Source: Planococcus liqunii (GTDB taxonomy: Bacteria > Bacillota > Bacilli > Bacillales_A > Planococcaceae). From it: 64,000 bases of DNA. Positions 58,619 to 64,000 of the stretch are shown piece by piece. Position 1 is the first letter of the stretch; every line of letters begins with the position of its first letter. The stretch is taken from contig NZ_CP129238.1 in NCBI RefSeq assembly GCF_030413595.1, positions 868,001 through 932,000 of the forward strand, written 5' to 3'. The notes beneath the pieces were generated by a model that was not told the DNA's origin, did not search any database, and saw only the letters and a program-made list of their open reading frames with translations. Made by a program: the position numbers and the translations under genes.

Positions 58619-60067
58619 ATGATTGACGTAAAAAGTTATTATTTTGGCTCGATTATCGATGGGGAAGAACTCAGCAAAGAAGGCAGAACAGACCTCGAAG
58701 TTTTTAATCCATATACAAATGAGGCCATCGGAAAAATATCCTGCGCGACACCTGAAGACGTAAAGCGTGCGGTGGACACAGCGCAGCGTGTATACACAGA
58801 AACGACTAAAAAGATGCCAGCCCATAAACGTTCGGAAATTTTGCGGAAAGCCGCTGATTTGCTGGAGCAAAGAGTGGAAGAGTTTGCCCGCACCCTGGTA
58901 CTGGAAGCGGGAAAGCCGATTAAAGAAAGCCGGGTCGAAGTGCAGCGGGCAATCCAGGTTCTCCGTTTTGCTTCAGAAGGAGCCAAAGCGATTTATGGTG
59001 AAACCATTCCGCTCGACAGCGCCATTGGCGGCGAAAATCAAATCGGCATCGCCAAACGGGTGCCTTTAGGCGTTGTAGCAGCCATCACACCGTTTAACTT
59101 CCCACTCAACCTGGCACTGCATAAAATAGCACCAGCACTTGCAGTCGGCAATACAGTCGTGTTAAAGCCAGCTGAAAAAACGCCGTTTTCTTCGGTGCTG
59201 CTGTATCATTTGCTGGAAGAAGCCGGACTGCCAAAAGGTGCGTTAAATATCGTTATGGGGCCGGGGCAGGAACTGGTGGAACCTTTGGTGACGCATCCCG
59301 ACGTCAAAAAAGTCTCGTTTACCGGAAGCAGCGCAGTCGGATGGAAAATCCATGAAATGGCAAAGCGGAAAAAAGTGACGCTTGAACTGGGGTCCAATGC
59401 ACCGAATATTATTTTCGAAGACGGGGATATCGAGGTCGCGGTCAATGCAATTGTGCTCGGCGGCTATACATACGCCGGACAGGCCTGCGTTTCCGCACAG
59501 CGGATTTATGTCCACGAAACCATTTACGAAAAATTCCTTGATAAGCTTGTTGAAAAAGTAAGTGCGCTGAAAACAGGAGATCCGCTGGAAGAATCGACCG
59601 ATATGGGTCCGATGATTACGGAAGAAGCTGCAGAGCGTGCAGAGTCCTGGGTAAAAGAAGCCGAAGATCAGGGGGCTGCGATCCTGACCGGCGGCAGCCG
59701 AAAAGGGGCGATGCTTGAACCTACTGTTATCAGCAATGTTACACCTGCTATGAAAGTCGTCTGTGTGGAAGTGTTTGCGCCGATTGTCAGCGTCATGCCG
59801 TTTTCAACGGAAGAAGAAGTGGTGGCTCATGCCAACGATACGGACTTCGGCCTCCATGCCGGCGTCTTTACCGCCGACATCAACCGGGCGATGCGCATGG
59901 CAGATGCCATTGAGACAGGCGGCGTCTGGATCAATGAAGTCTCGGTACGGCGCTACGACCATATTCCATATGGCGGCATCAAAAGCAGCGGAATCGGCAA
60001 AGAAGGCGTGAAATATGCAATTGAAGAAATGACGGACTTGAAATTTGTCGGGATCAAGCTGTATTGA
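58619..60067 (+). CDS. NAD(P)-dependent aldehyde dehydrogenase
   Basis: 482 residues, normal for the ALDH superfamily. ITPFNFPLNLALHKIAPALA, FTGSSAVGWKIHE, LELGSNAPNI with Glu256 and GGYTYAGQACVSAQ with the catalytic Cys290 are all present; EVFAPIVSVMPFS and GGIKSSGIGKEG follow. It resembles lactaldehyde, glyceraldehyde and succinate-semialdehyde type enzymes. It would oxidise the aldehyde made by the neighbouring alcohol dehydrogenase. GGGAGG is eight bases before the ATG. Confidence 0.92.
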   Translation: MIDVKSYYFGSIIDGEELSKEGRTDLEVFNPYTNEAIGKISCATPEDVKRAVDTAQRVYTETTKKMPAHKRSEILRKAADLLEQRVEEFARTLVLEAGKPIKESRVEVQRAIQVLRFASEGAKAIYGETIPLDSAIGGENQIGIAKRVPLGVVAAITPFNFPLNLALHKIAPALAVGNTVVLKPAEKTPFSSVLLYHLLEEAGLPKGALNIVMGPGQELVEPLVTHPDVKKVSFTGSSAVGWKIHEMAKRKKVTLELGSNAPNIIFEDGDIEVAVNAIVLGGYTYAGQACVSAQRIYVHETIYEKFLDKLVEKVSALKTGDPLEESTDMGPMITEEAAERAESWVKEAEDQGAAILTGGSRKGAMLEPTVISNVTPAMKVVCVEVFAPIVSVMPFSTEEEVVAHANDTDFGLHAGVFTADINRAMRMADAIETGGVWINEVSVRRYDHIPYGGIKSSGIGKEGVKYAIEEMTDLKFVGIKLY

Positions 60068-60121
60068 TTTCATAAAAAAGTATTGAATGGATTAACCAAT
60101 TCCAGATAGGGAGAGGATTAA

Positions 60122-61246
60122 ATGAAGGTGAAGTCAGCGGTATTGCGTGAAATTGGAGCCCAGACTCCGTATGAAGAAAGCCAGCCGATTCAGATTGAAG
60201 AATTGGAACTAGATTCTCCGGAGCGGGGAGAAGTATTGATCCAGATAAAAGCAGCGAGCCTTTGCCATTCCGATTTATCGGTGATGAACGGCAGCCGTCC
60301 GCGTCCGTTGCCAATGGCGCTTGGACACGAAGCGGCAGGCGTTATCGTTGAAGTCGGAGAAGGCGTCGTCGACTTGGAAGTCGGCGACCATGTGGCGTGC
60401 GTATTTGTGCCGAGCTGCGGACAGTGCGGGCCCTGCCGTGAAGGGCGCCCGGCTTTATGCGAGCCTGGAGCTATCGCGAATACAGCAGGGACCTTGCTTG
60501 GCGGCGGTCAGCGGCTCCACAATTCTGAAGGTGTGGTCAATCACCACGTCGGCGTATCGGCTTTTTCCGAATATGCGGTGGTTTCCCGGAATTCCGTCGT
60601 GAAAGTCAGCAAAGACATTCCATTTGAAAAAGCGGCGTTGTTTGGCTGTGCCGTCATTACCGGCGTTGGAGCTGTAGTGAATACAGCCGGTATAAAACTC
60701 GGCAGCACCGTTGCGATTGTCGGTCTTGGAGGTGTGGGGCTCAGTGCGCTGCTTGGCGCCATTGCTGCAGGCGCAAGCCGGATTGTCGCAGTGGATATTA
60801 ACGAAACGAAGCTTAAGCAGGCAAAAGAACTTGGCGCGACCGACACGTTCAACTCCAAAGATCCGGACGTGGTGGAGCAGATCCGCCAAGCTACCGGCGG
60901 AGGCTTGGACTATGCCTTTGAAACAGCCGGAGTGGTGCCGGCGATGGAAGTGGCTTACTCCATTACGAAGCGCGGCGGAACTACCGTCACAACCGGGCTT
61001 CCGCATCCGGAACACAAATTTTCTTTCCCGTACCTTTCGTTGACGGCGGAAGAACGGACGCTCAAAGGCTCGTATATCGGCAGCTGCGTGCCGAGCCGGG
61101 ACATCCCGCGGTATATGAATTTGTTCCAGGAAGATCGGCTGCCGGTTGATAAGCTGATCACTGATTTTATTTCTTTGGATGAAGTAAACAAGGGCTTTGA
61201 CATTCTGGCGAAAGGGGATTCGTCCCGCATCATCATAAAATTCTAA
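60122..61246 (+). CDS. zinc-dependent alcohol dehydrogenase, class III-like
   Basis: 374 residues. Catalytic zinc: CHSDLSVMNG and GHEAAGVIVEVG; structural zinc: CGQCGPCREGRPALC. The NAD site is VAIVGLGGVGLSALLGAIAAG with VAVDI, so NAD. The long GTLLGGGQRLHNSEGVVNHH insertion and the C-terminal GSYIGSCVPSRDIPRYMNLF are those of the long-chain, class III-related (formaldehyde or aryl/gamma-hydroxybutyrate) dehydrogenases. Fourth gene of the cre-controlled operon. It differs clearly from the dehydrogenase at 56530, so the operon has two distinct alcohol oxidation steps. Confidence 0.9.
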   Translation: MKVKSAVLREIGAQTPYEESQPIQIEELELDSPERGEVLIQIKAASLCHSDLSVMNGSRPRPLPMALGHEAAGVIVEVGEGVVDLEVGDHVACVFVPSCGQCGPCREGRPALCEPGAIANTAGTLLGGGQRLHNSEGVVNHHVGVSAFSEYAVVSRNSVVKVSKDIPFEKAALFGCAVITGVGAVVNTAGIKLGSTVAIVGLGGVGLSALLGAIAAGASRIVAVDINETKLKQAKELGATDTFNSKDPDVVEQIRQATGGGLDYAFETAGVVPAMEVAYSITKRGGTTVTTGLPHPEHKFSFPYLSLTAEERTLKGSYIGSCVPSRDIPRYMNLFQEDRLPVDKLITDFISLDEVNKGFDILAKGDSSRIIIKF

Positions 61247-61263
61247 GGAAATCCATAAAAAAT

Positions 61264-61309
61264 CCGCAGCCGGTGAAATCATCGATTTCATACTGGCTGC
61301 GGGTTTTTA
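61264..61309. terminator. terminator of the operon (bidirectional)
   Basis: CCGCAGCCGGT-GAAATCATCGATTTC-ATACTGGCTGCGG, a long near-perfect palindrome followed by TTTTT. Confidence 0.85.
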
Positions 61310-61326
61310 TTTTTTTATGGAAAGGT

Positions 61327-62544
61327 CTATTCAATAAGCAAAAAATCATGGTCGAAAATAAATGCATAACTAATATCCACAAACAAAAAATACTTGTCGG
61401 ATAGCGGAAAGCTGAACGTGCGGATCATTTCAGCCGTTTCGATATCTGCGTACGGATCGGAAAGAATTCCTTTATGCCATGTCCGCATGTGCAGGATGTT
61501 TTCCAGGAAATAAGGGCGAAATGCCCAGTGCGACCCTTTTTGATCCGTTTCCGTCGTCCAGCTGCCATCCTGCTTCCTGAAGTTTGAAGACACTTGCTGG
61601 CCATCGCTGTTGCAGACATAAATGCGGAAACTTTCTTCTTCGAATGCTTCGGTCACAGAAGCAATAAAGGCATCGGCCGTTTCCGGACCCTGCCATTTCG
61701 CCGGCATTTTTTTCATCTTTTCCTCGCAGGCTAAAGCAAATGCCAAGCGTTCTTTGACCAGGGATTTTTCCCTTTGGATAAAACCGAGCACTTTTTCGCC
61801 GACATTGATTAGCAGCGAGTCATCAAGCAACGGCGTAAAAGACGGCCTTGCCAAATGGAAGCCCTGGTAATAATGGCCGCCGTTTTTCCAGGCAAAATAC
61901 AGTTGATGGTCGTCCTCTATATTTTCGTACGAAAGCTTTGCGCCAATTCGGCGCGCAAGCAGCGACACAGAATAGAGAATGTCCTGAAAAACATCCGGGC
62001 TGCTCTGGCGGATAATGCCGGTATCGATTTTTAGAATATGCGGTTTAAGTTGGCGTATCCGATCGATGTTCGAGCTTTTGGCCCCGACATGATCGACGGC
62101 AATCTGGATACCGTATGTTTTGTAATAAAGCAGCAGATGATTCAGCACATCGAATCGTTCTTCAAAATCATGTTCGGTAATTTCCAGCACCAACCGGTTC
62201 ATGGAGAATCCTTGTTTTTCAAATTCCAGTAAAGTATGCAAAAAATCTTCCCCGCCGTTGATCAGCAGCTGTTTCGCATTTCGGTTGATGAATAAAGAGC
62301 CCTCAGTGCCTGATTGGACCATCTCAGTGATGGCCAATTGCAAAAGATGATGATCAACTTCTACTTTGTACTCGTCCGGCACATCGGCATCGTGGAAAAA
62401 GTCTGCCAGGCTGAGCCATTCGCTATCCGATTGGTAACGGCCGAAAATCTCATAGCCGATAATGGTGTGTTTCACTGCACTGACAATAGGCTGAAAGGCA
62501 GGCTTTACATGATCGAGGTTTTCAAGAATGTCTAAAGGATCCAA
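61327..62544 (-). CDS. ykuI: degenerate EAL-domain c-di-GMP-related protein
   Basis: 405 residues starting at a TTG (AAGGAGG seven bases upstream). The EAL domain (about 1-250) is followed by a PAS/CACHE-like C-terminal domain (about 255-400: SFRIYVCNSDGQQVSSNFRK, then FRPYFLENILHMRTWHKGIL), as in Bacillus subtilis YkuI, which it matches throughout. The active-site motifs are altered: EIFGR for E-x-L-x-R, FINRNAK, LEITEHDFEE and AVDHVGAKSSN for the DDFG loop. YkuI binds c-di-GMP but has little or no hydrolytic activity, and the same is likely here. 24 bp downstream of the RsbR paralogue. Confidence 0.92.
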   Translation of the reverse strand: MDPLDILENLDHVKPAFQPIVSAVKHTIIGYEIFGRYQSDSEWLSLADFFHDADVPDEYKVEVDHHLLQLAITEMVQSGTEGSLFINRNAKQLLINGGEDFLHTLLEFEKQGFSMNRLVLEITEHDFEERFDVLNHLLLYYKTYGIQIAVDHVGAKSSNIDRIRQLKPHILKIDTGIIRQSSPDVFQDILYSVSLLARRIGAKLSYENIEDDHQLYFAWKNGGHYYQGFHLARPSFTPLLDDSLLINVGEKVLGFIQREKSLVKERLAFALACEEKMKKMPAKWQGPETADAFIASVTEAFEEESFRIYVCNSDGQQVSSNFRKQDGSWTTETDQKGSHWAFRPYFLENILHMRTWHKGILSDPYADIETAEMIRTFSFPLSDKYFLFVDISYAFIFDHDFLLIE

Positions 62545-62568
62545 AAGTCCGCCTCCTTACGGGAGCTT

Positions 62569-63393
62569 TTATGCAATCAAGTATTCTTTTAAGGCTTGTT
62601 GAAGCGTGCCGAGCGTTTGTGTTTTCGAATCGAATGTTAAGTCCAAATTGATCATCTTTCTGACGACTTCTGCTCTTAATCCGGTAATGATCGATTTGCA
62701 GCCCATCATAGCGGTACCGTCGATAATTTTCATCAAGTGGTGAATAACTTCAGGTTCCATGTCAGCGATGCCGGATAAATCGATGATCAATGTCTGTATG
62801 CGGGATCTGCCGATTTCCGTCAACACTTTTTCTTCCAGGATGTTCGTACGGAACGAATCGACTGTACCAATCAGCGGCAGGATGCAAACCGAAGCATTAA
62901 TCGGAATGATTGGAACGGACAAGTTTTCAACCAGCTGGCGGTGAGCCAGAATCAGGGAATCTTTATAAGTGGAATAACTGATGAAAAATGTATTCAGGAA
63001 TTTATCCACACCGTTGTTCACAACTTCTTCTAATTTGAAAAAGTCAGGAGCCAAATCGCCTTTGGATAATTGATTGTATTTGTTGATGAAAGTCCAAAGT
63101 GTACGGCGGATGGCCTGCACCCATTCCAATTTGAAAGCCAAATCGATTGAATGGGTTGCCCAGGCAATCCCTTCTTGCTTAGCAAACAGATTTAGTTTTT
63201 CTTCTTCGCCGTCTACGATATAACCGACTACTTTGTGGGCATTGGCAACCAAGTCAATATTCCCGATAGCCAAGATTTCATCAATTTTATCTTTAACGTT
63301 CACAGCCTCTGACAATAACTTTTCTTCAAAGGCATGTTTGTTTTCTGCAAAAAATGCTTTTACTTGTTTAGAATTCTGTAAGGCCTGTGCCAT
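62569..63393 (-). CDS. RsbR paralogue (RsbRD-like stressosome protein)
   Basis: 274 residues with AAAGGAGCAGGGAAA before the ATG. The N-terminal half (about 1-150) is a helical globin-like sensor domain (FFAENKHAFEEKLLSEAVNV, then HSIDLAFKLEWVQAIRRTLW) without an obvious haem His, and the C-terminal half is a STAS domain: VPIIPINASVCILPLIGTVD, LIIDLSGIADMEPEVIHHLM, MGCKSIITGLRAEVVRKMIN. The phosphosite position next to MEPEVIHHL holds Glu rather than Thr. It would join RsbS and RsbT in the stressosome controlling SigB. Those partners are not in the window. It is co-oriented with ykuI. Confidence 0.85.
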   Translation of the reverse strand: MAQALQNSKQVKAFFAENKHAFEEKLLSEAVNVKDKIDEILAIGNIDLVANAHKVVGYIVDGEEEKLNLFAKQEGIAWATHSIDLAFKLEWVQAIRRTLWTFINKYNQLSKGDLAPDFFKLEEVVNNGVDKFLNTFFISYSTYKDSLILAHRQLVENLSVPIIPINASVCILPLIGTVDSFRTNILEEKVLTEIGRSRIQTLIIDLSGIADMEPEVIHHLMKIIDGTAMMGCKSIITGLRAEVVRKMINLDLTFDSKTQTLGTLQQALKEYLIA

Positions 63394-63845
63394 TTTCCCT
63401 GCTCCTTTTATGAAATATTTAACTTATGTTTCTCTTAATTAAATCATATAACTGCTGAAATTAGAAATTAAGTATTTCCAATTTTGTTTAAACTAAACCA
63501 GTTGCCGAGGGTTTACCATGCCTGTAATTTTTCCCATTTTATTTTTCCATAAAACTAGTACCAGCTACTTTATTTTTATGTGCGAAAGTTGACAGGAATT
63601 AGAAGATATTGACTATTCCAAATATTAAATTTATACTAAAACATGAGACAGGTTTAATGAGAAACAGGGAGTATTACATAGAGTGGCGCAATTCTTACAC
63701 CTAAGAAAAATGTCCGGCAGCAAAAAGAGAAGAACCGGACTTGCACATAAAGAAATTTTCACCTTGCTTGATTCTGGCAGTAGCAAAACAGATTTCCTGT
63801 TTTGTTCACTATAGCAATTCAAACTTTTAAAAAGGGGGAATTTGC
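63394..63845. other. intergenic region with promoter and hairpins before the solute-binding protein gene
   Basis: About 450 bp without a gene. TTGACT (63609-63614), 17 bp, TATACT (63632-63637) is a good promoter and gives a leader of about 200 nt. In that leader GTCCGG/CCGGAC (about 63711-63741) and CAAAACAG-ATTTC-CTGTTTTG (63784-63804) form hairpins, the second a perfect palindrome 42 bp before the ATG. AAAAAGGGGG is the Shine-Dalgarno. Confidence 0.5.
63609..63637 (+). promoter_or_regulatory. sigma-A promoter of the solute-binding protein gene
   Basis: TTGACT, 17-bp spacer, TATACT; the only strong match in the 450-bp region. Confidence 0.65.
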
Positions 63846-64000
63846 ATGAAGAACCAAAAAAACGTGTGGAAAGTTCTGTTATTGGCATTTATCGTATTCA
63901 TTTTGGCAGCTTGCGGCGGTGATGGAGGAAGCGAAGAAAGCGGCGGAGAATCTGGGGGCTCCGATGATTCAGGAAGCCAAAAAATCACGGTTTTCAACCG
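63846..64000 (+). CDS. extracellular solute-binding lipoprotein (3' end outside window)
   Basis: Only the first 51 residues are visible. The signal peptide MKNQKNVWKVLLLAFIVFIL runs into the lipobox LAAC (Cys23), then a Gly/Ser/Glu/Asp linker and KITVFNR, the start of an ABC solute-binding domain of the sugar/peptide class. It should begin an importer operon that continues beyond the window. Confidence 0.82.
   Translation, partial: MKNQKNVWKVLLLAFIVFILAACGGDGGSEESGGESGGSDDSGSQKITVFN

Noticed and set aside
60455..61291. 278-codon minus-strand frame opposite the second zinc alcohol dehydrogenase
   Set aside because: It is the complement of a clear dehydrogenase; its Arg/His-rich composition is typical of antisense frames.
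1..64000. CRISPR arrays, rRNA, tRNA, prophage or conjugative genes
   Set aside because: No regularly spaced repeats, no conserved rRNA segments, no cloverleaf seen by eye, and no phage or plasmid functions among the frames. A tRNA scan could not be run, so a missed tRNA is possible but unlikely.

Overview
The window reads as chromosomal DNA of a low-to-mid GC Gram-positive bacterium, most likely family Planococcaceae (Planococcus or a close relative). This is inferred from strong AGGAGG-type Shine-Dalgarno sites, frequent TTG/GTG starts, lipoprotein signal peptides, Bce-type modules, RsbR-like STAS proteins, a YkuI orthologue, and S-box and purine riboswitches. I saw no rRNA, tRNA, CRISPR array, intact IS element or prophage. 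It looks like accessory metabolism, stress and regulation genes on an ordinary chromosome.

Layout. 1-7.5 kb: end of a thioredoxin-reductase-like flavoprotein, an acetamidase/formamidase, an AraC-GyrI regulator, an ECF sigma/anti-sigma pair, a YqcI/YcgG protein and a YfcC-type carrier. 7.5-10.2 kb: a polar amino-acid ABC importer behind a SAM-I (S-box) riboswitch. 10.3-16.7 kb: two paralogous SDRs around a 3-hydroxyacyl-CoA dehydrogenase, a broken hsp20 gene and a surface repair pair (MsrAB plus a ResA-like thioredoxin, both lipoproteins). 16.7-19.4 kb: two secreted, highly charged proteins with related leader peptides and related 5' leaders flank a ketopantoate-reductase-family gene. 19.7-26.4 kb: an aminotransferase, a 0.6 kb repeat block, a BsuPI lipoprotein, class I FBP aldolase, a dead sugar transporter, IlvA and a YdcF protein. 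26.4-32.3 kb: a STAS protein, a probable SigB-driven hydrolase/CPBP/SRPBCC operon, PAP2, MEDS and RDD proteins.

32.4-39 kb: a Bce-like peptide-antibiotic sensing and resistance module. Its two-component genes are separated from the ABC transporter genes by a guanine-type purine riboswitch with an extracytoplasmic nucleosidase-like lipoprotein, and by one unknown gene. 39-45.5 kb: OYE-type flavoprotein, HhH protein, EamA transporter, Imm-5-like protein, PPK2, an ArsR/AHSA1 pair and an SDR. 45.5-52.4 kb: a LacI-regulated sugar catabolic locus (isomerase, regulator, three-part ribose-type ABC importer, Gfo/Idh/MocA dehydrogenase) with three matching operators. 52.4-56.3 kb: a GNAT gene with an early amber codon, another GNAT gene, a secreted protein, DinB and DUF2269 proteins. 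56.4-61.3 kb: a CcpA-type operon of two alcohol dehydrogenases, a lactonase-like hydrolase and an aldehyde dehydrogenase. 61.3-64 kb: YkuI and an RsbR paralogue, then the start of a solute-binding lipoprotein.

The observations most worth a second look are: the riboswitch-controlled extracellular nucleosidase with a changed base-recognition residue; the shared leader of the two charged secreted proteins, which shows a compensatory stem change and possible pairing to the Shine-Dalgarno site; the repeat pair with a compensatory base change between identical 30-nt hairpins; and the lactonase/dehydrogenase operon, which recalls gamma-butyrolactone (blcABC) catabolism. Four genes show clear decay or interruption (hsp20, sugar MFS, GNAT, and a possible micro-ORF remnant).
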